A DNA stretch of 17,972 bases from UBA9676 sp036522155 (GTDB lineage: Bacteria > Actinomycetota > Actinomycetes > Streptosporangiales > Streptosporangiaceae), in contig DATDGI010000302.1 of the NCBI GenBank assembly GCA_036522155.1, forward strand, positions 1-17,972, written 5' to 3'. A model generated the notes under the pieces. The model saw only the letters and a program-made list of their open reading frames with translations. It did not search any database and was not told where the DNA came from. A program made the translations under genes and the position numbers. Numbering within the stretch: position 1 is the stretch's first letter; every line of letters starts with the position of its first letter. Shown here one piece after another: positions 7,122 through 14,015 of the stretch.

Positions 7122-7912
7122 CCGCGCCCTACCTCGTGGTCGGCGCCGGGCCCACCGGACTTGGCTGTGCCGTAGAGCTGGCCACCGTCTACCCGGTCGA
7201 GCTCATCGACCGGCTCCCGGTCCCAGGTGGTGAGGCCGGCTGGTCCATCCCGGAGGTGACCGCGCTGATGGCGGAAGCCCGCCACCGCGGTGTCCGGTTC
7301 CGCTTGGGGAACGCCGGGGTGCGCTGGGAACCGGGCCGTCTGCTCGTGGCCGGCCCGGGCAGGATCGAGTGGCTCCCCGGCGAACGGCTGTTCTATGCCG
7401 GCGGCCTCCGGCCCGCCACGGCTGCGGACCAGTCAATCACCGGCGATCGGCCGGCTGGTGTCTTGCCGGCCACCGTCGCCCATCACCTATTGGCCGCGCA
7501 GAACCGGATGTGGGACCGCCTTGCGGTCATCGGGGACGGCCCATGGGCGACGACTGTCGCCACGCGTGCGCGCGCCGGGGGAAGCACCATCATTGCCATC
7601 ACACGGGGCTGCAAAGCACCGGCGTGGGCCGACGAGGTGACGACGCAAGCCGCACAGATCACCATCGTCGGACGCGATCGCGTCCGTGCGGTGCGCGTCC
7701 GCGCAAAGCAGCAATGGGCAGACATCCCTTGCGATGGGGTCGTCCTCGCCGCTGACCCCCAGCCCAACCGCAACGTGACAGGCGCCCTGCACGACGACAG
7801 CCCCGGAGTGGCGTTCGTCCAGCCGGTCCACCCGGTCTCGGTCGTGGAACGCGGCGAAGCCGGCCGAAGAACTGCCCGCAGCTGGATCGCGGCGAACGGA
7901 GGAGCACGATGA
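7118..7912 (+). CDS. compact FAD/NAD(P)-binding oxidoreductase subunit (GlpB/COG0446-like)
   Basis: The 264-residue product begins with an FAD-type dinucleotide fold (VVGAGPTGLG at about residues 7-16, then acidic ELIDR). A second nucleotide fold lies in the middle (VIGDGPWATTVATRA), with YAGGLRP and DRPAGVLPA segments typical of the small-molecule dehydrogenase partner subunits seen beside GlpA-like, opine-oxidase-like and HcnB-like proteins. Such partners are usually above 400 residues, so this one is shortened. No Cys pair for an iron-sulfur centre or redox disulfide is visible. I chose the GTG at 7118, which overlaps the upstream stop as GTGA; starting at 7028 would overlap the FeS domain of the previous gene. 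The stop overlaps the next ATG (ATGA). It probably takes electrons from the GlpA-like subunit and reduces NAD(P) or a quinone. Confidence 0.78.
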   Translation: MTAPYLVVGAGPTGLGCAVELATVYPVELIDRLPVPGGEAGWSIPEVTALMAEARHRGVRFRLGNAGVRWEPGRLLVAGPGRIEWLPGERLFYAGGLRPATAADQSITGDRPAGVLPATVAHHLLAAQNRMWDRLAVIGDGPWATTVATRARAGGSTIIAITRGCKAPAWADEVTTQAAQITIVGRDRVRAVRVRAKQQWADIPCDGVVLAADPQPNRNVTGALHDDSPGVAFVQPVHPVSVVERGEAGRRTARSWIAANGGAR

Positions 7913-8133
7913 AAGTCAGCTCACCGGTCGGCGAGCTCCCCTTCGAGCCAACCGCCCTGCGCTTGTGCGGCGGGCGGGTCGAGATCGAAGGCGTGATGGG
8001 AGCATGGCCCGCGCGCGTCGTCATCGAACCCGCCGACCTTCCGTCACTGCTCCGACTGGTAAGAAAACCCGCGATCGCCGCTGCCGTCCTTAGCCTCGCC
8101 GCCTTGGGCATCAGGTTCCGCCACGGCCGGTGA
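7909..8133 (+). CDS. 74-residue protein with short hydrophobic C-terminal segment
   Basis: I do not recognise the family. The start ATG overlaps the upstream stop (ATGA) and has GGAGGAG 5 bases upstream, so it is very likely translated. The first 50 residues look like a small mixed alpha/beta domain (ELPFEPTALRLCGGRVEIEG, then ARVVIEPADLPSLLRLV). Residues 54-68 (PAIAAAVLSLAALGI) are hydrophobic and flanked by RK and RFRHGR, which would suit a short membrane anchor or an amphipathic helix. There is one Cys (residue 20), so it carries no iron-sulfur centre. It sits where GlpA/GlpB-like pairs often have a third subunit (GlpC or a DUF1667 CxxC protein). I infer that it attaches or stabilises the dehydrogenase. 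Confidence 0.7.
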   Translation: MKVSSPVGELPFEPTALRLCGGRVEIEGVMGAWPARVVIEPADLPSLLRLVRKPAIAAAVLSLAALGIRFRHGR

Positions 8134-8181
8134 CCACCGGAACAACCCCCGACCCACGTTCGACCACAGGAAGGAGCCCCC

Positions 8182-8892
8182 ATGAAAGACACCTGGTACG
8201 CAGCCCGCCAAAAGGTAGTCACATTTGCACGCAAGCTCCAGGCCGAACGCCTGGTGTACTCAACGGCCGGCAACATCAGCATGCGCATCCCGGGCGATCC
8301 GAACCTCCTCGCCGTCACGCCGACATCGATTCAATACGACTTCCTCCAGCCCGAGGACATCCCCATCGTCGACATCGACGGCGAGAGAGTAGACGGGCGG
8401 ACAGACCCCACGTCCGAGGTGATGATGCACACGCTCATCTGCAAACGCCGACCGGAAATCGGGTCCATCGTTCACACCCACGGGAAAGCCGTGATGACCA
8501 TGGCGAACCTGGGCTGGACCCTGCCGCCGATTCTGACCGGGCTGTGCGAGGCGACCGGCGGGGCGGTCTACACCTCCCCCTATTCCCAGCCCGAGACCGT
8601 GCAAATGGCCGACTACACCGAGCCAGCGCTGCGTGACCGCGGGGCGACATTCCTGCGCTACCACGGCTTGCTCGCCTACGGCGTAGACCTCGAACACGCC
8701 TTCCACACAGCCTCGGTCGTCGAGGGCGCGTGCGAGGTGTACCTGACACTGCGGCAGCTCGGCGAGGTATACGAGCTTCCCGCTCCCCAGGTCGAGTGGA
8801 TCGCGTCGTACTGGAGGGCACAGTTCCCCGGCGCACCCGAGCCGCTGCCCGCACCAGACCCGCTGCCTGGCCCGGAATCCGTCCTCGCCTGA
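8182..8892 (+). CDS. class II aldolase (FucA/AraD family)
   Basis: The 236-residue product is a zinc-dependent class II aldolase/epimerase-type enzyme. Visible residues are AGNIS (29-33, phosphate-binding loop), PTSEVMMH with Glu79 as the likely catalytic acid/base, the metal ligands His98 and His100 (HTHGKA), and the third ligand His161 (RYHGLL). This set matches L-fuculose-1-phosphate aldolase, which splits a ketose 1-phosphate into DHAP and an aldehyde; AraD-type epimerases share the fold. The last 20 or so residues are rich in Pro (EPLPAPDPLPGPE), an unusual tail. The ATG has GGAAGGAG about 6 bases upstream. Its stop overlaps the kinase start by one base (TGATG). In this operon it should cleave the ketose phosphate made by the kinase and the FAD dehydrogenase. 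Confidence 0.9.
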   Translation: MKDTWYAARQKVVTFARKLQAERLVYSTAGNISMRIPGDPNLLAVTPTSIQYDFLQPEDIPIVDIDGERVDGRTDPTSEVMMHTLICKRRPEIGSIVHTHGKAVMTMANLGWTLPPILTGLCEATGGAVYTSPYSQPETVQMADYTEPALRDRGATFLRYHGLLAYGVDLEHAFHTASVVEGACEVYLTLRQLGEVYELPAPQVEWIASYWRAQFPGAPEPLPAPDPLPGPESVLA

Positions 8893-10391
8893 TGAGCGGA
8901 TATGTCATCGGCGCGGACATCGGCTCGTCCTGCCTGAAAGCCGCGCTTATCCACCCTGACCGCGGGGTCGTGGCCATCGCCGAGCACGTCTACCCGATGC
9001 ACCGGCCGCATCCGGGCTGGGCGGAGAACGACCCTGCCGACTGGTATAACGCCTTGGCACATGCGGTCCCGGAGGTTCTTGCCGCCGGAAAGGTCTCCCC
9101 GGGTGAGGTGTCGGCCTTGTGCCTGGTCGGGCAGCGCGATATCGCGGTGCTCCTCGACCAGGCTGGCGAGGCGCTTGGGCCGGTGATCCACTGGACCGAC
9201 CGGCGGGACCCGGAGGAGACCACCGCGCTGTATGACCGGCTGGGCCGTAAGGAGCTGATCGACCGCAGCGGAACCCTGCCGATCCCAGGACTTGTCCTGC
9301 CGAACCTGGCGTGGGTCAAGCGCCACCAGCCCGGCACCTGGCGGCGCGTCCAGCAGGCCCTTCAGCCCAAGGACTATCTGGCGTTCCGGCTCACCAGAGA
9401 CGTAGGGACCGACCCGACGGGCCCAACACGAAGCTGCATGAACGACTGGCGAACAGGCACCTGGTCCGAGGTCACCTGCGCCGCGGTCGGCATCCCTCTT
9501 GAGATCCTCCCGGAAGTGAAGTACCAGCCCTGGGAACCTCGTGGCGTACTCGGCCGGGATGCTTACGAGATTGGCCTGCTGCCCGGGACGATGCTCGTGG
9601 CCGGCGGGGGCGACGACCCGGCCGCCGCGCTTGGATCTGGCGTGGTGGATGTCGGAGACGTCAGCATCGGTACCGGTTCGTCGATGAGCTGGCGAGCCGT
9701 CGACGAGGAACCCCGGCCTGATCCGACGGGCCTGATCGGCTTGCTACCCCACGTGGTCCCGGAGCGGTATCTGCACGAGATGGTCGTCACCGGAAGCGGG
9801 ACTACCCTGCGCTGGTTCCGCGACGCGTTCGGGGCCGGCGCGCACTACCCGCAGCTGATCGCGGAGGCGGCCACCGTCCCGAGGGGCAGCGACGGCCTGC
9901 TGTGCTTCCCTTTGGTCGAGGGGGCCTCGGTACCCGTGCAGGACGACAACGTGCGCGCCTGCTTCTATGGAGTCTCCAGTCACCACAGGCGCGGGCACTT
10001 CGTGCGCGCCCTGCTGGAGGGCGTCGCATACCAGTACCCGGCGCTGCTAGACATCGTCACAAGCCGCGGCCTGAAGGCGCAAACTCTCACCATCTCCGAC
10101 GGCGAAGCCCGCAGTGAGCTGTGGAACCAGATCAAAGCCGACATCCTCGGCGAGGCAATGACTCCGGCGCTACGCGTCGAGGCACCATCCATCGGAGCCG
10201 CGATACTCGCCGGGTATGCAGCCGACCTGTTCGGATCGATCACCGAAGGCGTAGTGGCGGTTGTCGACGTCGCCGCCACGATCGTGCCCGATGAGACCAG
10301 CCACGTCGTCTACCGCCAGCTGCGCGCCCAATGGGAACAGGTTCATGACCAGGTATACCCAACCCTCGCAGCCTCACCGTCCGCGCCCTGA
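8892..10391 (+). CDS. FGGY-family carbohydrate/polyol kinase
   Basis: The 499-residue product has the two actin-like ATPase domains of FGGY kinases: ADIGSSCLKAALI at residues 8-20 (phosphate loop 1), GWAENDPADWYNAL, the adenosine/phosphate loop DVSIGTGSSMSW, and GGGDDPAAALGSG with Asp241 as the likely catalytic base. Length and motifs are nearest the xylulokinase branch, but SGQMHG of xylulokinase is replaced by VGQRDIA, so the sugar differs. It phosphorylates a ketose or polyol with ATP. The ATG at 8892 overlaps the aldolase stop (TGATG), indicating translational coupling; no strong ribosome-binding site is present. It is the last gene of the operon. A long in-frame extension back to 8730 would run through the aldolase gene and is rejected. 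Confidence 0.9.
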   Translation: MSGYVIGADIGSSCLKAALIHPDRGVVAIAEHVYPMHRPHPGWAENDPADWYNALAHAVPEVLAAGKVSPGEVSALCLVGQRDIAVLLDQAGEALGPVIHWTDRRDPEETTALYDRLGRKELIDRSGTLPIPGLVLPNLAWVKRHQPGTWRRVQQALQPKDYLAFRLTRDVGTDPTGPTRSCMNDWRTGTWSEVTCAAVGIPLEILPEVKYQPWEPRGVLGRDAYEIGLLPGTMLVAGGGDDPAAALGSGVVDVGDVSIGTGSSMSWRAVDEEPRPDPTGLIGLLPHVVPERYLHEMVVTGSGTTLRWFRDAFGAGAHYPQLIAEAATVPRGSDGLLCFPLVEGASVPVQDDNVRACFYGVSSHHRRGHFVRALLEGVAYQYPALLDIVTSRGLKAQTLTISDGEARSELWNQIKADILGEAMTPALRVEAPSIGAAILAGYAADLFGSITEGVVAVVDVAATIVPDETSHVVYRQLRAQWEQVHDQVYPTLAASPSAP

Positions 10392-10412
10392 TGGCGCCGG
10401 AAACCCGCCATC
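10390..10412. terminator. bidirectional hairpin between convergent genes
   Basis: GATGGCG and CGCCATC form a 7-bp stem with a 9-base loop in the 24 bases between the kinase stop and the stop of the opposing gene. There is no T-run, as is common in high-GC actinobacteria. Confidence 0.5.
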
Positions 10413-10415
10413 CGG

Positions 10416-11288
10416 TCAGACATGCAAGCCGGTGACCGTTTCGGCGGCGGCAGCGAAGGCGGGATCGCCGGTGGCCGCGTGCCCGCGCCGGCAGGCCTCG
10501 ACGAGCTTGACCTGGTGCGGGTCCAGGCTGCGCACGGCCGCTACGGCGAGCTCACTGCCTGGCGGGCTGGCCGGGTGAGGTTGGGTCACCGGTTCGGTGG
10601 CCGCGTACAGCGCGGCGTGCTCAGCGTGCACGTGGGCCAGCGCGGCGGCGCCGTCGGTGGCCGGGATGTGGGCGGCGAGGATCTCCACGGCCATCGCGCC
10701 GGTGACGCCGTGCAGGTGGAAGATGTCGGGCCGGGCCAGGTAGCGGCGGGCGCCGTCGGCCGCGGCCCCTACCACCGCCATCCGCAGGTCACCGGCGGGG
10801 GGCAGCGGGCTGGCCGGCTGCCCCCCGCGGTAGCGAGCCGCCCAGTAGCCGAGCGCCCGGGCCAGCTCACCGCGCCGCGGCGGTGTGTCGACGGCGTCAA
10901 TGGCCCGCACGGCATGGGCGGTGCGGATGGCGCCGTGGAACAGCGCGGTGGCCAGCGCGGGCATCAGCCGCGGCACCCACGTGGCGACCACAGCCGGCCA
11001 GCCATCGTTGTCAACCGCCTCCGTGAAGTAGCCGATCCACTCCGGGAGCCGGTGGTAGTCGCCGAGCGCCTGCTGCCACTCGAACCCGGCCGGCACTACC
11101 GGGTCCACCGATGCCCCGCCTGCCCGGGCGAACCGGCGCGCCCAGCTGTCGATGTCGTCTGTGCAGTCGAGCACAGCCAGCGCCTCGCAGGCCATGGCCC
11201 CGTGGTTGACGAACCCGTTCGGCAGCTCGAAGCTGGCCGGCGCCATCCGCTCGAACGCCTCATCCAGGGCTGGCGTCGCGTCACCCAT
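10416..11288 (-). CDS. questin-oxidase-like protein (DUF4243 family)
   Basis: The 290-residue product has the opening seen in questin-oxidase-like proteins: LDEAFERMAPASFELPNGFV, then NHGAMACEAL and a later W. A second conserved part reads FHGAIRTAHAVRAI and a third FHLHGVTGAMAVEIL. The spaced His residues (NHG, FHGAIRTAH, FHLHG) resemble a helical oxidase fold. In fungi the named enzyme performs Baeyer-Villiger-type ring opening of an anthraquinone; the bacterial members have no settled role, so I do not assign a reaction. The ATG at 11288 is preceded by GGAGGA 5-8 bases upstream; the frame is open back to 11351 but that start has no such site. It lies 128 bases downstream of the DUF899 gene on the same strand and could be cotranscribed with it. 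Confidence 0.75.
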   Translation of the reverse strand: MGDATPALDEAFERMAPASFELPNGFVNHGAMACEALAVLDCTDDIDSWARRFARAGGASVDPVVPAGFEWQQALGDYHRLPEWIGYFTEAVDNDGWPAVVATWVPRLMPALATALFHGAIRTAHAVRAIDAVDTPPRRGELARALGYWAARYRGGQPASPLPPAGDLRMAVVGAAADGARRYLARPDIFHLHGVTGAMAVEILAAHIPATDGAAALAHVHAEHAALYAATEPVTQPHPASPPGSELAVAAVRSLDPHQVKLVEACRRGHAATGDPAFAAAAETVTGLHV

Positions 11289-11416
11289 GTCGTCCTCCTG
11301 CTGCGGGCCCATGAACCCTGAACCGGCCCTTCCGGCCATCCTCATCCACAAGGACGAAAGCGCCGGCGGCAGTGTGACCGGGCCGGGTGATCCGCTTCCT
11401 TGCCGCCACCGGGTGG

Positions 11417-12145
11417 TCAGTAGCTGAACTGCTCATGCCAACTGGCTGGGCGGCCCTCGCGGGTGAGGTCGAACAGGTTCCACAGAGGCTCGATGGTGCC
11501 GACGTGGCGGGGTTCTTGCCCGGGATCGACGGGTGCGTAGAAGAGTTCCGAGCCCCAGAAGTGGCGGATCGTCTGCCCGTCGCGGTGAAACACGTTCAGC
11601 ATGGGTTGCTGGGAGCCGTCGGCGGTCTCGGCGAGGTAGTCGCGGTTGTAGGTGGTGCTGGCCGAGGACAGCAGGCGCAGCCGCCGCCAGCCGCGTTCGG
11701 CGGCGAAGGTGAGGATGCGCTCGAGCGGCGTCTTCGCGGTGACCGCGAGGTTGACGCGCTGGGAGACGTGCTCGGCCGCGCCGTCAAGCTGATCGAGCAG
11801 GGCGGTGCACGACGGGCACGGGCCTTCCGCCAAGGGCAGCAACGCGGTTCGCCCGCCTGGCGGGCCGGGACTCTTGTCGTCTGCGGCGCGGGGAAACATC
11901 ATGCTGTAAATCACCAGCGAGTTTGTGCCCGGCGCGAACAGTTCGGACAGCCGCACCTCGGCCGGGCCGCCGTCGGGCCCTTGCGCCTGAAAGGCGTAGT
12001 CCTCTGGCACTTCCCCGCCGGGTGGCAGCCGCCGCCTGGCGTCAGCCACAGCCTCCATGTCGCGGCGCAGCTCGATCTCTTGGTCAAGCAGCCGGTTCCG
12101 CGCGGCCCGGTATTCGGCTGACTCTCCGGGAAACGCGACGGCCAT
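11417..12145 (-). CDS. DUF899 thioredoxin-like protein
   Basis: The 242-residue product matches the DUF899 family in its conserved run: LSELFAPGTNSLVIYSMMFP, then GPCPSC, and near the end FHRDGQTIRHFWGSELFY, GTIEPLWNLFDLT. The fold is thioredoxin-like and the CPSC pair (Cys110, Cys113) is the probable redox centre. No reaction is established for the family; reduction or handling of an oxidised small molecule is a guess. The ATG at 12145 has AGGAGG about 5 bases upstream. The start is divergent from the next gene to the right. Confidence 0.85.
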   Translation of the reverse strand: MAVAFPGESAEYRAARNRLLDQEIELRRDMEAVADARRRLPPGGEVPEDYAFQAQGPDGGPAEVRLSELFAPGTNSLVIYSMMFPRAADDKSPGPPGGRTALLPLAEGPCPSCTALLDQLDGAAEHVSQRVNLAVTAKTPLERILTFAAERGWRRLRLLSSASTTYNRDYLAETADGSQQPMLNVFHRDGQTIRHFWGSELFYAPVDPGQEPRHVGTIEPLWNLFDLTREGRPASWHEQFSY

Positions 12146-12496
12146 GGTTCCTCCTGAGAACTTGCGTGCAGCCCTACGGTAGGCCAGCCCGTCATGCCGG
12201 GATCCAGGAGCCGGACCGCCGGAAGCTCCGAGTGGGGCAAACGCTGTTATCCAGAGTCGGTGGCAGGCCCGCTGAGCGCGCTAACTCCGGCCCGGCGGGC
12301 TCAGGGTCATGCGAGTGCAGATCCGCCAGTTCGGCGTGGGCGCCCGGTCGCCTGCGGGGGCTCAGGGCGGCGCGCACGGGGCAGCTCGCGGATTACCATC
12401 GGAGTTGTAGCATGCGTTACAGCGTGCTCCGGCGTGGAGGCTAGCCGGACACCTGGGCTGTCCTGGCCAGCTTTGCCCGGGTGGGTGGAGGCAGGC
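12146..12496. other. 351-base gap between divergent genes
   Basis: No convincing gene is seen. The stretch serves the DUF899 gene leftward and the small membrane protein rightward. It contains a near-perfect inverted repeat AGCATGC-GTTACA-GCGTGCT (12409-12428, one mismatch) that could be an operator. No clear -35/-10 pair was found. Confidence 0.4.
12409..12428. repeat. imperfect palindrome upstream of the small membrane protein gene
   Basis: AGCATGC and GCGTGCT are inverted with one mismatch around GTTACA, about 70 bases before the gene start. A protein-binding site is possible; the factor is unknown. Confidence 0.3.
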
Positions 12497-12760
12497 ATGC
12501 TGTGGCATATCGCGGAGTGGGCCGGCACGGTGCTGGCCGCTGGGGTGGTCGCCGGGCTGGTGGTGCTGGCGGCGGGAGCAGCGGGGGTGTGGTGGCTGTA
12601 CCGCAGGCTCCGCTGCCGCGTGGAGGCCTTCACCAGCACCGTGGCGAGGTCTGCGCTGCAGACCGCCGGCGTCGCGGCTGCCGCAAGGCGGGGGCGGTTG
12701 CCGCCGCAGGTGGTGCATGACCTTCGCCGGCGCATTAACGGCCCGCCCGAAGTGTGGTAG
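12497..12760 (+). CDS. small single-pass membrane protein (87 residues)
   Basis: I do not recognise the family. The first 35 residues hold one clear transmembrane segment (AGTVLAAGVVAGLVVLAAGA, then AGVWWLYRRLRCR) with a positively charged end that should face the cytosol. The rest is a soluble basic tail with helical character (VARSALQTAGVAAAARRGR, then PPQVVHDLRRRI). The ATG at 12497 follows GGAGG with a 5-base gap. A longer frame from 12194 lacks support. The gene ends 4 bases before the broken ChrB-like gene, so the two belong to one operon. Confidence 0.7.
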   Translation: MLWHIAEWAGTVLAAGVVAGLVVLAAGAAGVWWLYRRLRCRVEAFTSTVARSALQTAGVAAAARRGRLPPQVVHDLRRRINGPPEVW

Positions 12761-12764
12761 GCCG

Positions 12765-13290
12765 GTGTCCTGGCGGGTGATCACCTACCGGCTTCCGCCC
12801 GAGCCGTCGCGGCACCGGGTGGCGGCCTGGCGGGAGCTGCGCGGCTGGGCGCGGTGGCGCTGCAGCAGGGCACCTGGGCGGTGCCCGATGGGGAATCCTT
12901 CGAGGCGGGTCTGTCGCGGTGGTCGCGTCAATTAAAGCAGCGGGCGGCCAGCCAGTGGTGCTGGCCGTCGCCGGCGAAGAAGCCAGCGCGGCCCAGCTGG
13001 AGGCGCTGTTCACCGCCCAGCGCGAGGCCGAATGGGGCGAGTTCCTGTCCGGCTGCGGCAGATACGAGTCCGAACTGGCCGGTGAGGTCGCCAAGGGCAA
13101 GCTGACGCTGGCCGAGCTGGGTGAGGAGGAGCAGAGCCTGGACCGGCTGCGCCGCTGGTACCGCACGATCCGGTCCCGGGATCTGTTCGGCGCCCCCAGC
13201 GCTCCGGTGGCCGAGCGGCGGCTCAAGGAATGCACCGGGGCTCTGGAAGATTTCGCCGAGCGGGTCTACCAAGCCCGGGAACGGCCATGA
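12765..13290 (+). pseudogene. ChrB N-terminal-domain-like gene with two frameshifts
   Basis: Three frames together read as one ChrB-N-like protein of about 175 residues. The first, from GTG 12765, gives SWRVITYRLPPEPSRHRVAA then WRELRG. A second frame from about 12846 gives LGAVALQQGTWAVPDGESFE and AGLS. A third from about 12918 to the stop gives VVASIKAAGGQPVVLAV and, near the end, RSRDLFGAPSAPVAERRL. One missing base near 12842 and another near 12917 would restore the frame. Family members are linked to chromate-resistance loci. As written, translation from the first start ends at 12935, so no full product is made. Either the gene is decaying or the assembly has two single-base losses in GC-rich runs. 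No chromate transporter (ChrA) is visible. The last codon overlaps the next start (ATGA). Confidence 0.8.
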
Positions 13291-13940
13291 CCGGGCCCCC
13301 GCAGCCCCCGAGTGACCGGCCGCCCAGCGGCCCCGGCCGGAGGGAAGGCCCGAGCCCGAGCGCCACGGCGCAGATGCCTGCCCACGGCGCGGCCAAGCCG
13401 CTGTCACCGGCGCTGGACACCACCTTCAAGGTCGGCCTGGTGCTCAAGGGCCTCGACGGGATCCTGGAGGTCGCGGGCGGGATCTTGCTCCTGTTCCTGA
13501 GCCCGCAAGCGATCCAGCACCTGGTAGGGGTGCTGACCGCGCACGAGCTGAGCGAGGACCCGCACGACCTGATCGCCCGCTACCTGCTGCACACCACCGC
13601 CCACCTGAGCCACGGCACCACCTTGTTCGGCGCCATCTACCTGCTCAGCCACGGCATCGCCAAGATCGTGCTAGTGGCACTGGTGCTGAAAGGCAAGCTG
13701 TGGGCCTACCCCTGGCTGATCGGCCTGCTGCTGGCCTTCATCGCCTACCAGCTCTACCGGATCACCGCCGTCCACTTCTCCATCGGCCTAACCCTGCTGA
13801 CCATCTTCGACGCCTTCCTGGTCTGGCTCACCTGGCGCGAATACCGCTCCAAACGAGCCCAGCAGCAAACCAGGGCAGCGGTGGCCGCCCCTTCCCGCGA
13901 TCACCGGCCCGCCCGGCCACAGTCACACCGGAGAACCTGA
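13287..13940 (+). CDS. DUF2127 integral membrane protein
   Basis: The 217-residue product has a Pro- and Ser-rich cytosolic N-terminus of about 55 residues, then the DUF2127 core. The core has a first hydrophobic segment (GLVLKGLDGILEVAGGILLL), a loop, HGTTLFGAIYLLSHGIAKIV, two more membrane spans, and a basic C-terminal tail. The repeated L-K-G phrases (VLKGLDG, VLKGKLWAYP) are typical of this family. Its role is not known. I chose the ATG at 13287, which overlaps the ChrB-like stop (ATGA), over the longer frame from 13230. Because translation of the upstream gene breaks off early, coupled translation may be reduced. Confidence 0.85.
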   Translation: MTGPPQPPSDRPPSGPGRREGPSPSATAQMPAHGAAKPLSPALDTTFKVGLVLKGLDGILEVAGGILLLFLSPQAIQHLVGVLTAHELSEDPHDLIARYLLHTTAHLSHGTTLFGAIYLLSHGIAKIVLVALVLKGKLWAYPWLIGLLLAFIAYQLYRITAVHFSIGLTLLTIFDAFLVWLTWREYRSKRAQQQTRAAVAAPSRDHRPARPQSHRRT

Positions 13941-13957
13941 CGGCCGATCACACTGAG

Positions 13958-13973
13958 GGCGGACGCGACCGCC
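13958..13973. terminator. hairpin between the convergent DUF2127 and CDF genes
   Basis: GGCGG and CCGCC form a 5-bp stem with a 6-base loop in the 75-base gap between two convergent genes. There is no T-run, so this is only a candidate. Confidence 0.35.
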
Positions 13974-14015
13974 ACGTCACACAACACGACCGTGGGCCAG
14001 CCGCATCGTGCTTTC

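Noticed and set aside
8730..8891. 54-residue N-terminal extension of the kinase
   Set aside because: It would overlap the aldolase gene in another frame, and the kinase fold begins right at the ATG of 8892.
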